A stretch of DNA of 64,000 nucleotides, taken from NCBI RefSeq assembly GCF_028640845.1, contig NC_080546.1:82409757-82473756 (forward strand), read 5' to 3'. The position numbers and the translations under genes are program-made. The notes under the pieces are model-generated. The model was not told the DNA's origin. It saw nothing but the letters and a program-made list of their open reading frames with translations, and ran no database searches. Below, in pieces: positions 10,345 to 21,339 of the stretch. Within the stretch, counting starts at the first letter, position 1; each line of letters opens with the position of its first letter. This DNA is from Ahaetulla prasina (lineage: Eukaryota > Chordata > Lepidosauria > Squamata > Colubridae).

Positions 10345-10560
10345 TTTGTCTCAAAGGTGTTTTTTCAAGAGGCAACTGGACTTTTTTGTTCTCCTTTGAA
10401 GCCGTTTCGCTTCTCACCCACAAAGCTTCTTCAGCTCTGAAGAAGCTGCTTGGATGAGACGAGAAATATCTTCAAAGAAAAAAAACCAAAAAGTTTGGTG
10501 GCCTCTTGAAAAAGCACCTTTGGGACAACCATGACCTGGATGACTGAGAATCTCCATAGA
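10345..10560. mobile_element. Inverted dimer of a Penelope-like 3' end (type H)
   Basis: The left arm (about 10345-10432) and right arm (about 10436-10560) are inverted copies centred near 10434, both holding versions of GAAGAAGCTTCTTGGATGAG and GCAACTGGACTTTTTTG. The right arm extends to GATGACTGAGAATCTCCATA. Assigned to a Penelope-like family because the same end follows a coding remnant at 59568-60236. Confidence 0.55.
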
Positions 10561-10848
10561 CAATCTGAGTATTTGTTTCCTTTCCCTATATTACACTCCT
10601 GCTTGGAAAATTAGGGGCTGCAGCACCTCCCTCATTAATGTTAAGAAATAAAGATGCCGCTTTTATAACTCTTGTCTAATGACAGTACAGTGGTACATCT
10701 TTAATCGGTTCCAGGAGACATGACGAGTACTAATAATGATGAGTACCAAACAAACCGTGCGATTTACCTCATAACTTTTTTTGTTTTGGCTGCGAAGGAC
10801 CTCCTATCTGTCCCTTTCCCTATGACAATAGGAAAATACCTTTTCTCT

Positions 10849-11096
10849 GGTAACACTGTACTCCAAACTAGGGCATATAAAACCTTTGCCAGACCTATAC
10901 TTGATTACTGTTCCCCTCCCTGGAACCCTCACTGTATTTCAGACATAATTACATTAGATAGGGTCCAGTGATATTTTACAAGAAGAGTACTCAAATCTTC
11001 TGCTCAGAATAAAATTCCCTATCCTACCAGGCTTGAAATCTTAGGTCTAGAAAGCCTCGAACAGCATCGTCTACATTTCAACCTATGCTTAGTTTT
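10849..11096 (+). pseudogene. LINE type D, 5' piece of RT C-terminal region
   Basis: Reads a LINE thumb/connection segment (ARPILDYCSPPWNPH, then ITLDRVQ, KIPYPTRLEILGLESLE). It continues after the LINE A insertion at 11639. The full element type is seen better at 35048-35565. Clade uncertain (CR1/Rex1-like group). Confidence 0.7.
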
Positions 11097-11638
11097 ATTA
11101 TTTATTATTCAAATTTTTATACCGCCCTATCTCCCGAAGGACTCAGGGCAGTTTACAGCCATATAAAAACATAAAAAATATAAGAATAAATACAAGTTAA
11201 AACAACATTTTAAAAAACTTATTACATTAGGCCAAATTTAAAAATATCGATTAAAATAGTACAAAACCCCATTTAAAACTAATTTTTAAAAACTAAACCC
11301 TAGGCCAGCCCCGCACAAATAAATAGATGTGTCTTAAGCTCGCGGCGGAAGGTTCGAAGGTCAGGAAGTTGGCGCAGTCCTGGAGGGAGCTCGTTCCAGA
11401 GGTTGGGAGCCCCCACAGAGAAAGCCCTTCCCCTGGGTGTCGCCAGTCGGCACTGCCTGGCAGACGGCACCCTAAGGAGTCCCTCTCTGTGGGAGCATAC
11501 AGGTCGGTGGGAGGCAGTCGGTGGCAGCAGGCGGTCCCGTAGATAACCCGGCCCTATGCCATGGAGCGCTTTAAAGACGGTAACCAAAACCTTGAAGCAC
11601 ACCCGGAAGGCCACAGGTAGCCAGTGCAGTCTGCGCAG
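11097..11638 (-). mobile_element. L2-type LINE A, 5'-truncated, nested in LINE D
   Basis: Carries the 3' end of the type A frame (11614-11300, ending in HLFICAGLA), its 3' UTR and a TTAT-rich tail on the plus strand. It splits LINE D between codons that are contiguous in other copies. Confidence 0.85.
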
Positions 11639-12105
11639 TTCATAAGATTATTTACCAAAATGTTCTACCTGTAAATGAATACTTTTAATGTCAATCATAA
11701 TAACACAAAGGACATCAATAGATTTAAACCCAATGTAATTTGCTCTAATCTTAATTGTAGGAAATATGACTTTTGCAATAGAGTAGTAAATGTCTGGAAC
11801 ACTCTACCTGACCCTGTTGTTAGTCTCTTTAATCCCCATACCTTTTACTGTAATCTGTCTACCGTGGACCTTTCATGTTTCTTAAGAGGTCCCTAAGGGG
11901 GCGTGCATAAGTGCACCAGCGTGCCTACCGTCGCTGTCCTACTGTTTCCGATTATATGTAATCATTCTATGTGTTTAAGGCTATGTTTTGGCAATTTATA
12001 TCCTTTTTTTTTTTCTTGGTGCCAAAATTTTTTCATGTGTCCATGTTTGCGTCTACTCTGTTACTTGTTTTCTTGTATTTGTTGGCAAATAAATAAATAA
12101 ATAAA
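11639..12105 (+). pseudogene. LINE type D, 3' piece
   Basis: Encodes a degraded version of the C-terminus (CRKYDFCNRVVNVWNTLPD, SCFLRGP) and ends with an (AAAT)n tail at 12086-12105. Confidence 0.75.
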
Positions 12106-12139
12106 CAATGACCTTCCCAACATGGCCGACTTTCTGTCC

Positions 12140-12627
12140 AAACTTCCCAGCCATCCCCCTCTTCCTATCACAGTGCATTGAGTACTAAACAAACTCTGAG
12201 TGCTGGGGCATTTTTGCATCAAAGTAATTTTTCAATGTTTCAACTCCTACCCTCAAAACGACGCTATAGAGCACTGCACACCAGAACAACTAGACACAAG
12301 AACAGTTTTTTCCCGAAGGCCATCACTCTGCTAAACAAATAATTCCATCAACACTGTCAAACTATTTACTGAATCTGCACTACTATTAATCTTCTCATAG
12401 TTCCCATCATCAATCTCTTTCCATTTATGACTGTATGACTATAACTTGTTGCTGGCAATCCTTATGATTTATATTGATATACTGACCATCATTTGTGTTG
12501 TAAATGTTGTATCTTGATGAAGGTATCTTTTCTTTTATGTACACTGAGAGCATATGCACCAAGATAAATTCCTTGTGTGTCCAATCACACTTGGCCAATA
12601 AAAATTCTATTCTATTCTATTCTATTC
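12140..12627 (+). repeat. Tandem duplication, unit 1 (MITE piece plus LINE C 3' end)
   Basis: 488-bp unit: about 97 bp of MITE-related sequence, then the 3' end of LINE C starting at about 12237 (encoding LPSKRRYRALHTRTTRHKNS) and its (TTCTA)n tail. The next unit starts immediately at 12628. Confidence 0.85.
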
Positions 12628-13102
12628 AAACTTCCCAGCCATCCCCCTCTTCCTATCGCAGTGCATTGAGTACTAAACAAACTCTGAGTGCTGGGGCATT
12701 TTTGCATCAAAGTAATTTTTCAATGTTTCAACTCCTACCCTCAAAACGACGCTATAGAGCACTGCACACCAAAACAACTAGACACAAGAACAGTTTTTTC
12801 CCGAAGGCCATCACTCTGCTAAACAAATAATTCCATCAACACTGTCAAACTATTTACTGATTCTGCACTACTATTAATCTTCTCATAGTTCCCATCACCA
12901 ATCTCTTTCCACTTATGACGGTATGACTGTAACTTGTTGCTGGCAATCCTTATGATTTATATTGATATACTGACCATCATTTGTGTTGTAAATGTTGTAC
13001 CTTGATGAACGTATCTTTTCTTTTATGTACACTGAGAGCATATGCACCAAGACAAATTCCTTGTGTGTCCAATCACACTTGGCCAATAAAAATTCTATTC
13101 TA
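12628..13102 (+). repeat. Tandem duplication, unit 2
   Basis: Repeats unit 1 with roughly a dozen substitutions by eye and a shorter (TTCTA)n tail. A third, partial MITE piece follows at about 13211-13334. Confidence 0.85.
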
Positions 13103-13339
13103 CAGGCTTCGTGTACCCTTTTGGGTTTTGCTCCAGCACCAAAAAAGAGGGATGAAGAGCAGAGCTACTCCTCAAAACCTCTGTTTGTCCGAGCCTCACC
13201 AACAGGAAGTCCTCTTCCTATCGCAGTGCATTGAGTACTAAACAAACTCTGAGTGCTGGGGCATTTTTGCATCAAAGTACATCGAGTACCAAATTCGATG
13301 AGCTTTGAAACGGTCGAGTAGCAAGGTACTGCAGTAGTA

Positions 13340-13700
13340 ATAAAATGACTGTGTTTATTTCTAATATTAAGTGAAACATGACTTGCTTGCAGAAAATACT
13401 GCCAAGTTTCTTGAATTCTGCAGAGCATCTGCTTTATTTCAAATCCTCACTGCAGTATTAATTGTTAATTAAGACAACATTTCTATAACCAAAACCTGGA
13501 TTAAAGCCAATGTACGCTTCTCCGTATATAGGTACTTATAAGGACATATAGCTAGCAACCTTTGAATAGAGAGCTGGTGAAGATATTCAGTGGATTCGTG
13601 CAGTATGCTGCACAAAGAAATAAATGACCTCTTAAGGATTAAAAGAAAAAAAAATGTTTGTAGACGGCATATAGAAATGTACATTCTTAGCCTATCTTTG
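13340..13700. other. Stretch with no recognised feature
   Basis: AT-rich apparently unique sequence between the composite MITE and the polypurine array. Confidence 0.4.
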
Positions 13701-13711
13701 CAGGCATTTTC

Positions 13712-14639
13712 AGGAAGGAAGGAAAGAAGGAAGGAAGGAAGGAAGGAAGGGAGGGAGGGAGGGAGGGAGGGAGAGAGGGAGGAGACAGGGAGAAAAGGAA
13801 AGAAGGAAGGAAGGAAGGAAGGAAGGAAGGAAGGGGAAAGGGAGGGATGAGACAGGGAGAAAAGGAAGGAAGAAGGGAGGGAAAGGAGGAAGGAGGGAGG
13901 GAGGGAGGAAGGGAGGAGGGAAGGGAAGAAGGAAGGAGGAGAGGAGGGAGGAAGAGAGGAGGAAGGAAGGAGGGAGGAAGGAAGGAAGGAAAGGTAGGGG
14001 TGAGACAGGGAGAAAAGGAAGGAAGGAAGGAGGGTGGGTGGGAGGAAGGAGGGAGAGAGAGGAAGGAAGGAAATGGAAAGGAGGAGGGAGGAGGAGACAG
14101 AGATAAAGGAAGGAAGGAAGGAGGGAGGAGGGAGGAAGGAAGGAAGGAAGGAAGGAAGGAAGGAAGGAAAGGAGGAGGGAGGAGACAGGGAGAAAAGGAA
14201 GGAAGGAAGGAAGGAAAGGTAGGGGTGAGACAGGGAGAAAAGGAAGGAAAGAAGGAAGGAGGGTGGGTGGGAGGGAGGGAAGGGAGGGAGAGAGAGAGAG
14301 AGGGAAGGAAGGAAATGGAAAGGGAGGGAGGGAGGGAGGGAGGAGACAGAGATAAAAGGAAGGAAGGAAGGAGGGAGGGAGGGAAGGAAGGAAGGAAGGA
14401 AGGAAGGAAGGAAGGAAGGAGGGAAGGAAGGAGGAGGGAGGAGACAGAGATAAAAGGAAGGAAGGAAGGAGGGAGGGAGGGAAGGAAGGAAGGAAGGAAG
14501 GAAGGAAGGAAGGAAGGAAGGAAGGAAGGAAGGAAGGGGAAAGGGAGGGAGGGAGGGAGGAGACAGGGAGAAAAGGAAGGAAGGAAGGAAGGAAGGAAGG
14601 AAGGAAGGAAGGAAGGAAGGAAGGAAGGAAGGAAGGAAT
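13712..14639. repeat. Polypurine minisatellite (GGAA/GGGA)
   Basis: About 930 bp, nearly all purine on the plus strand. Embedded at irregular intervals is GAGACAGGGAGAAAAGGAAG or the variant GAGACAGAGATAAAAGGAAG. The long frames on both strands exist only because the tract lacks stop codons. Confidence 0.95.
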
Positions 14640-15170
14640 GCAACTAATGTCCCTAATTTTCTTCTGATCAGCTGGGTAGCATTAATAGGTATTAAAGGAA
14701 CGTTAATAATTAATTTTTACACTTTCTGAATGTTAGAGTTATTCTGTGTATAACTAAGAGGGCTTCAAGGGCACTGGAGGGCAAAAATCCCTCAGATGGT
14801 GGCTTCAACCATATGGTTCCAAATTGACACCTTGACTTTTTGGATTTCTCACAGGTTTCCCCACCCCCCACCCCTGGCTGGCTGAAAGACAGAAAAAGCA
14901 GGTGGAGGTGGGAAATAGGAAAGAAATAGTAGAATCTAGAGGAGATTCGTGGTAAGATCTGATGATGGATGAGGTAGCCTTGAGTCTTCACTCTAAGCAG
15001 GTAGAGAAGAAAGGAAAGGAAAAGAATTGAAAGGACAATATCAGAAGCTCCGCAAGTCCACAAAAGAGAAATTCTATTTCATTTCTGATAAAAGAAAGTG
15101 ATAAAAAGTGATAAAAGAGAACTGGTTTGATTTAGTGGTTAAACGAGAGATAAAATACCTCTGCACCGAC
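14640..15170. other. Stretch with no recognised feature
   Basis: Apparently unique sequence. A short frame at 15063-14710 shows no known domain. Confidence 0.4.
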
Positions 15171-15171
15171 A

Positions 15172-16915
15172 TCTTGAGTTTGACCCTGTGACTCCCGAGG
15201 ACATGGACAGGTTGCTGGGTAGATTGAATGCCACCACGTGTTTACTGGACCCGTGCCCCTCCTGGCTGGTGCTGGCCACTCAGGAGGTGACACGAGGCTG
15301 GCTCAGGGGATTACAGTGCTTCCTTGTTGGAGGAGTCTTTCCGGCCGCCTTGAAAGAGGCGGTGGTGAGGCCCTCCTCAAGAAGCCCTCCTGGACCCGGC
15401 TGTTTTAGGTAATTATCGTCGGTCTCCAACCTTGGCGCGAAGGTTGTAGAAATATGGTGGCATATCAGTTCCCCTGCACCTGCAGGAAACTGTCTATCTG
15501 GACCCGTTCCAGTCCGGCTTCCGGCCCGGTTACAGCACTGAGACGGCTTTGGTCGCGTTGGTGGATGATCTCTGGAGGGCCAGGGACAGGGGTTATTCCT
15601 CTGCCCTGGTCCTATTAGACCTCTCAGCGGCTTTTGATACCATCGACCATGGTATCTTGCTGCGCCGGTTGGGGGGATTGGGAGTGGGAGGCACCGTTTA
15701 TCGGTGGTTCTCCTCCTATCTCTCCGACCGTCGCAGACGGTGTTGACGGGGGCAGAGGTCGCCCGCGGCGCCTCACTTGTGGGTGCCGCGGGGTCGATTC
15801 TCTCGCCTTCTGTTCAACATCTATGAAACCGCTGGGTGAGATCATCAGTGGTTACGGTGTGAGGTACCAGCTGTCGCTGATGACACCCAGCTGTACTTTT
15901 CACACGGGCCACCCCAATGAAGCTATCAAGTGCTGTCCCGGTGTTTGGAAGCCGACGGGTCTGGATGGGGAGAAACAGGCTCAAGCTCAATCCCTCCAAG
16001 GCGGAGTGGCTGTGGATGCGGCATCCCGGTACAGTCAGCTGAGTCCGCGGCTGACTGTCGGAGCGAGTCATTGGCCCGATGGAGAGGGTGCACAATTTGG
16101 GCGTTCTCCTGGATGAACGGCTGTCTTTTGAAGATCACCTGACGGCCGTCTCCAGGAGAGCTTTCCACCAGGTTCGCCTGGTGCGCCAGTTGCGCCCCTT
16201 TCTAGACCGGGATGCCTTGTGCACAGTCACTCACGCCCTTGTGACGTCTCGTCTGGATTACTGCAATGCTCTCTACATGGGGCTCCCTTGAGGGGCATCC
16301 GGAGGCTACAGTTAGTCAGAATGCAGCTGCGCGGGTGATAGAGGGAGCCCCTCGTGGCTCCCGAGTGACACCTATCCTGCGCAGGCTGCACTGGCTGCCT
16401 GTGGCCTTCCGGGTGCGCTTCAAGGTGTTGGTGAACGTCTTTAAAGCGCTCCATGGCATAGGGCCGGGTTACTTACGGGACCGCCTGCTGCTACCGAATA
16501 CCTCTCACCGACCCGTGCGCTCTCACAGGGAGGGACTCCTCAGGGTGCCGTCGGCGCGACAGTGTCGTCTGGCGACACCCAGGGGAAGGGCCTTCTCTGT
16601 GGGGGCTCCCGCCCTCTGGAACGAACTCCCCCCAGGACTTCGTCAACTTCCGGACCTCCGAACCTTTCGCCGCGAGCTTAAAACTTACTTATTTATCTGC
16701 GCTGGCCTGGGTTAGTTTTTAAGTTTATAGGTATTTTAATGGGTTTTAGTCTCAAATTTTAATTGTGGCCAATTTTAATAAGTTTTTTAATTGTATTTTA
16801 ATTGTATTTATATTGTATTGTCTATTTTACTTGGCTGTGAACCGCCCTGAGTCCTTCAGGAGAAGGGCGGTATACAAATTTAATAAATAAAAAATAAAAT
16901 AAAAATAAAATAAAT
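15172..16915 (+). pseudogene. L2-type LINE A, RT region with 3' tail
   Basis: 5'-truncated plus-strand copy. The RT starts at MDRLLGRLNATTCLLDPCPS (15203), with the LDLSAAFDTIDHGILLRRL palm at 15609 and a degraded catalytic box near 15885 (the Tyr-Ala-Asp-Asp codons are disrupted). The C-terminal piece is at 16266-16715. Several frameshifts (near 15412, 15746, 15900 and 16290) break it. The 3' end has the CCGCCCTGAGTCC stem and an AATAAA-rich tail. Confidence 0.88.
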
Positions 16916-17009
16916 CTTCTATCCAAATATCTCCGAATCAACCTTTCAAAACCGATTTCATACCAATGTTCATGCTTATTTTTCCTATCCCTACATACAC
17001 CCCTCCCCC

Positions 17010-17595
17010 ACAGTAGAAAATTATGGAAACCTTTTGGGAAAAGTGTATTTTCTAAAATTTAGCTAATAACAACACTTTTGGGGGGAGTAGTACCATCAAA
17101 TTATATATCAATGGATTGATAATTTAATCAAGAATGTAATGCAATAACTTTTAGGAAGGATTTGCTATTAGAGTAGCAGTTACAGTATAAAGAAGAAAAG
17201 TGAAATATGTAGAAAAAACGAGATATACAAAGATTATCACCATGTCAGTTAATACTTCATTGGGTAACCTTTAGCATGAATTAGAGTCTTACAACGTCTT
17301 CCCATGGAGTGAACCAAGTCTTTTAGTTCTGCAGCTGTTAAGATGTCAAACCAAGATTGTATGATTGCTTCTATTAACTGGGTTTTATTGCTGGGTCGCT
17401 TCTGACTAACAAGTTTCTTTAGTCAGCTCTATAGATTTTCAATTGGGTTAAAGTCTGGGCTATTCCCAGGCCATTCCAGCAGTAGAATAGGATTATCTTG
17501 AAACTCCCCCCCCAAAAAAAAGTGGTGTTATTAGCCATCAAACCTCAAAAATACACTTTCCCCTAAAGGTTTCCACAATTTTGGCCACTACTGTA
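17010..17595 (-). mobile_element. Internally deleted Tc1/mariner transposon
   Basis: Long imperfect TIRs of about 85-90 bp: the left (17010-17096) and the complement of the right (17503-17595) share ACAGTAG, GGAAACCTTT, AAAGTGTATTTT and GCTAATAACA. Between them the minus strand encodes the C-terminal end of a Tc1 transposase with WPGNSPDFNPIENL, which carries the last catalytic acidic residue. A terminal block LVHSMGRRCKTLIHAKGYPM and a stop follow. Two stops and loss of the N-terminal half make it dead. Confidence 0.85.
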
Positions 17596-17655
17596 TTTAT
17601 TTTCTTCTTGTTTGGGATATTTGCATACCCTTTTCTTCTGCAAAATCAAATGACC

Positions 17656-17684
17656 TCCCTCTCTCTCTCTCTCTCTCTCTCTCC
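17656..17684. repeat. (CT)n microsatellite
   Basis: About 12 CT units. Confidence 0.85.
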
Positions 17685-17867
17685 AGGTTTACATTTCAAT
17701 TGCTTTATGTTTCCAAAGAGTGATTAATCTTCCTTATCTCTCCACGTAGATGTTAATGCCATATTGGATGTTATTGGGTAACCCTTATGGACGTTTTCCA
17801 TAAAAATGATAAAACAAAGGAACAAACGAACTTTTGATTTACAATTTTGATCAGGAGAGATTAATGA

Positions 17868-18215
17868 GAGTCATGATAGCAGTGTTCCAATATCTCAGGG
17901 GTTGCCACAAAGAAGAGGGAGTCAAACTATTCTCCAAAGCACCTGAGGGTAGAACAAGAAGCAATGGGTGGAAACTAATCAAGGAGAGAAGCAACTTAGG
18001 AGAAATTTCCTGACAGTTAGAACAATCAATAAGTGGAACAACTTGCCTGCAGAAGTTGTGAATGCTCCAACACTGGAAATTTTTAAGAAAATGTTGGATA
18101 ACCATCTGACTGAGATGGTGTAGGGTTTCCTGCCTGGGCAGGGGATTGGACTAGAAGACCTCCAAGGTCCCTTCCAACTTTGTTATTATATTATATTATG
18201 TTATAATGTAACTTT
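17868..18215 (+). mobile_element. CR1 LINE 3' fragment
   Basis: CR1 C-terminal coding remnant (KEEGVKLFSKAPEG-like), then 3' UTR with GATTGGACTAGAAGACCTCC and a TTATATTATG tail. Plus strand, 5'-truncated. Confidence 0.85.
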
Positions 18216-18532
18216 AGAGGGGAGGGGGCTAAAATATAACCAGACTTACAATGGCTGTGAAGAATATCAGATGCTATTTCTTTTTATCTTTTCATCTTTC
18301 TCTACATCTTTTTTTCCCTTCTCTTCTCTTTTCTCTTCCTTTCTTATTGCACTTTTATTTTTTTTATGTTACTTTTTTCACATATACACACACACACACA
18401 CGTTCTTATTTGGCTTCTGGTAGATGTTATTTTTGCTTTTTGTAAAAATATTTTTTAAAGAGCATTGTAGAAGCAATAACCTTAATAAAAGGTTAATTTG
18501 CGTAATTCTGCTATATGTGTATATAATGGATA

Positions 18533-18768
18533 GTGGATGGAAACTGATCAAGGAGAGATTCAACCTAGAAATAAGGAGACATTTTCTGAAAGTGAGAATA
18601 ATCAACCCATGGAACAGAAGTTGCCTTCAGAAATTGTGAGACCTTCAATCCTGGAAGTTTTCAAGAAGCGACTGGACTGCCAACTGTCAGAAATAATGTG
18701 GGGTCTCCTGCTTGGCCCTGGGGTTGGACTAAATGACCTACAAGGTCCCTTCCAACTCTGTTATTCTT
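18533..18768 (+). mobile_element. CR1 LINE 3' fragment, older subfamily
   Basis: Diverged CR1 end with GGGTTGGACTAAATGACC and CCAACTCTGTTATTCT. Shares only the most conserved blocks with the other CR1 copies. Confidence 0.75.
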
Positions 18769-18770
18769 AT

Positions 18771-19038
18771 AAATAAATAGCAGGAGAAATAACGTTTTTT
18801 GCACACTCCATTTCCATCTTTAGTCAAGATTAAATTATGAATTAATTCTAGGACCTCAGAGTCAAGGGATAAAGGTTGTTCTAAAATAGATAAAATCGTG
18901 TGTATGTAATTTAATGGAATCTTCTGGGAGGAAATTATTTCTGCTTAAGAAAAATATCTGGAGAACCAGTGTAAATAATTGTGATACAATGAAATTTCTT
19001 TTATTTGCATATTGAAAATGAAGAAATCTTGCAATTGT
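18771..19038. repeat. Unclassified dispersed repeat R1, copy 2
   Basis: Aligns with 1433-1702 in the same orientation. See that entry. Confidence 0.7.
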
Positions 19039-19082
19039 ATAGAATGTACAGAATATATTGACAGTATCTTCTGTAATCCTGT

Positions 19083-19132
19083 TTGTATGTATGTATGTAT
19101 GTATGTATGTATGTATGTATGTATGTATGTAT
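19083..19132. repeat. (GTAT)n microsatellite
   Basis: About 12 units ending at the left edge of a hAT. The hAT right flank is also GTATGTAT, so the insertion went into, or duplicated, this motif. Confidence 0.9.
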
Positions 19133-19386
19133 GTGTGAATCTACCAGTTCGGAAGTGTATGCGCACGCATCATGCGTTATTTTGGACCCTCTGCGCATCC
19201 ACAAATCCTTCTGTGCATGTGTGGAGAGTCAACGACAGGTTACTTCCTGGTTAAAACCAGGAGGTAACAATGTCTGGGAGGGTGGGCGGAGCCTCCCACT
19301 GCCGCCATTACTGGTTCACTGAACCACTCGCCACCGCCGCTACCGGTTCGTCTGAACTGGTGTGAACCGGTAGCATTTCACTACTG
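19131..19386 (-). mobile_element. hAT non-autonomous element, family F-like
   Basis: Right end GCATTTCACTACTG. Internal CTACCGGTTC and GGTGGGCGGAGCC phrases are common to the group. The left TIR is eroded into the microsatellite. Confidence 0.65.
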
Positions 19387-19389
19387 GTA

Positions 19390-20237
19390 TGTATGTGTGT
19401 ATAGGATTATAGAAGACAATATCAAATGATATAGTACTTTACAAGGCTTAGTAAAATGCAGAAGGTGGTTTGCTTTTCTTTTTTCTTTTTTTTCCAGGGT
19501 TGACCTCCTAGATTGATCTACTAAGCATCTTCGTTATTGCCCTTCTTGTTTTGTTCAGCATCCTTTTTTGTTATATCGGTATTTATGTTCCCAGCTTTGG
19601 ATTTATAATAAACTTCCTTGGCTACTGTCTTTTTCAGAAACAGAGGGGGGAGCTGTGTGCCTGTTAATAAAATGAGTTGCTGGCCTAGCCTTTTACAAGC
19701 TTCCTGACAATAGCTACACTCAGAGAAGAGAGAGAGAAAAAAAAAAGCGAGAGTTTACATGTCGGAAATAAATTGTTTTGATTAGAACCTTTAGGATAGA
19801 AAGTCCTAAGATAGAGTTTTATTGACTACTTGCCAAACAACAGAGCCTTCTGTTCGGTAGGCTTCCTTTGCCCTTGTAAGTCAAACAGGCAACCGGGTTC
19901 TATTTTTCCTACAGTTTCGCATCTAACGCCATCTCCATTATGCTCTGAATTATTATACCCACAAGGGCACTTGGAAAAACAAGGCACAGTTTGGCTTTTA
20001 ACTATTAGTTGATCTAAAGAGAAAAAAAAAGTTTCTGGCGCTTGAGTATTTGCTATAATTTATGGCTTTGACTGGACGGAAGTGGGAAGCTTTATTCAAA
20101 ATTATCTCGACCTGGAGATAACACTAAGCCAAACAAGATGATCAAGAATAGCTTTTCAATGCTGCAAAGTCTAGTCCCTCTTTCATTTTGTGTAAGCAGA
20201 TTCTTCTTTTAATTTGGGCTAGTTTCAGTTTTCGGTT
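19390..20237. other. Stretch with no recognised feature
   Basis: Apparently unique sequence. No element, RNA gene or credible coding exon recognised. Confidence 0.4.
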
Positions 20238-20300
20238 ACAAGTAGTCCTCGACTTGCATCCACAACATTGAGCCACTCTGGACACCATGGTGAAAAAGAT
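20238..20300. mobile_element. DNA-transposon end (GTAGTCCTCGACTT type)
   Basis: Contains AAGTAGTCCTCGACTTGC, the terminal motif of a family whose opposite end appears at 21522-21840. A relative lies near 40764 and another end near 46706-46747. Superfamily not determined. Confidence 0.5.
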
Positions 20301-20442
20301 TGAATTGAAAACGAATACAGCAATAGAGAGAGATAAGAAGGAGGAGAGAGATGGTAGAAAGGGAGAAGGAAAGAAAGGGAAAGAAGAAAAGGAAGAGGAG
20401 AGGAAGAAAGGGAGGGGAAATAAGAGTAGGAGAGAAGGCTAG

Positions 20443-20757
20443 ATTTATTTATTTATGTATTTATTTTGTTACAACAATATATATAAGTATCATATAAAAA
20501 GATTATATAGTATATAAACATATATATGAGTAAATATTAGGAGGTATAAGCATATATATATATAGGAAGAAGAAAAAAAAAACAATAGGACAGGAACGGT
20601 AGGCACGTTTGTGCTCTTATGCACGCCCCTTATGGTCCTCTTAGGAATGGGGTGAGGTCAATAGTAGACAGTTTTTGGTTAAAGCTTTTGGGATTATGGG
20701 AAGAGACCACAGAGTCAGGTAAAGTGTTCCAAGCACTGACGATTCTGTTACAGAAGA
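20443..20757 (-). mobile_element. LINE type D 3' end
   Basis: On the minus strand: the type D C-terminus (ending near PHSLRGP-like residues), then the 3' UTR with GGGGCGTGCATAAGAGCACA and TATATAATC, then an AATA tail. 5'-truncated. Confidence 0.8.
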
Positions 20758-20890
20758 AGTGTAGAAGAAGAAGAAGGAAGAAAGGTAGGAGGGGGAGAAA
20801 GGAAGGGGAAGGAGAGAAGGGGTAGGAGAGGAGAGAAGAAAGGAGGAAGGATAAAAGAAGGGAGGGAGAAGAATGAGAAAGAGAAGAAGG
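20758..20890. repeat. Purine-rich tract
   Basis: Imperfect AAG/GGA-rich sequence following the LINE D truncation point. No unit structure. Confidence 0.75.
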
Positions 20891-21061
20891 ATTGCTGTAA
20901 AACGGAAAAGATGAAATGGTAGAAAGGCAACCCCGAACAAGATTGAATCCATCACGATAAAAACTGAATTATTTATAAATAAAAGAGAATATGTTTTAAT
21001 AAAAATGGAGAAATTAGAACTCGAGAGTGAAAGAAGTTGTGGTTTATATAAATAAGCATAG

Positions 21062-21320
21062 AATTGGGCCGGGATAGCTCAGGCAGTAGAGAAGCCTGTT
21101 ATTAGAACACAGAGCCTGCAATTACTGCAGGTTCAAGCCCGGCTCAAGGTTGACTCAGCCTTCCACCCTTTATAAGGTAGGTAAAATGAGGACCCAGATT
21201 GCTGGGGGAGCAATAAGTTGACTTTGTAAAAAAAAAAATATACAAATAGAATGAGACTATTGCCTTATACATTGTAAGCCGCCCTGAGTCTTCGGAGAAG
21301 GGCGGGGTATAAATGTAAAC
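21062..21320 (+). mobile_element. tRNA-derived SINE, type E1
   Basis: Head with box A-like GATAGCTCAGGCAG and box B GGTTCAAGCCC. Body with GGTTGACTCAGCCTTCCACC and TGAGGACCCAGATTG. Tail AAGCCGCCCTGAGTC and GGAGAAGGGCGG, then an A-rich end. Confidence 0.85.
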
Positions 21321-21339
21321 AAAAAAAAAACAAAAACAT

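Larger units (their letters stand above)
10688..13334. mobile_element. Composite MITE (TA target) loaded with LINEs
   Basis: The left end CAGTGGTACATC follows TA (10686-10687) and the right end AAGGTACTGCAG precedes TA (13335-13336). The interior keeps phrases such as GAGTACTAAACAAACTCTGA and CGAGTACCAAATTCGATGAG. Almost all of the length is later insertions (LINE D, LINE A, two LINE C ends). The left boundary is well supported; continuity of the two ends is inference. Confidence 0.5.

Noticed and set aside
13687..14643. Long frames of 318 and 266 codons on both strands
   Set aside because: They are translations of a stop-poor purine/pyrimidine repeat (Ser-Phe-Leu-Pro or Glu-Gly-Arg-Lys monotony), with no domain or codon signal.
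21062..21140. Possible tRNA genes at the SINE heads (also 21847, 42459, 57160)
   Set aside because: A and B boxes are present, but no acceptor-stem pairing is evident and each is continuous with a SINE body and tail.
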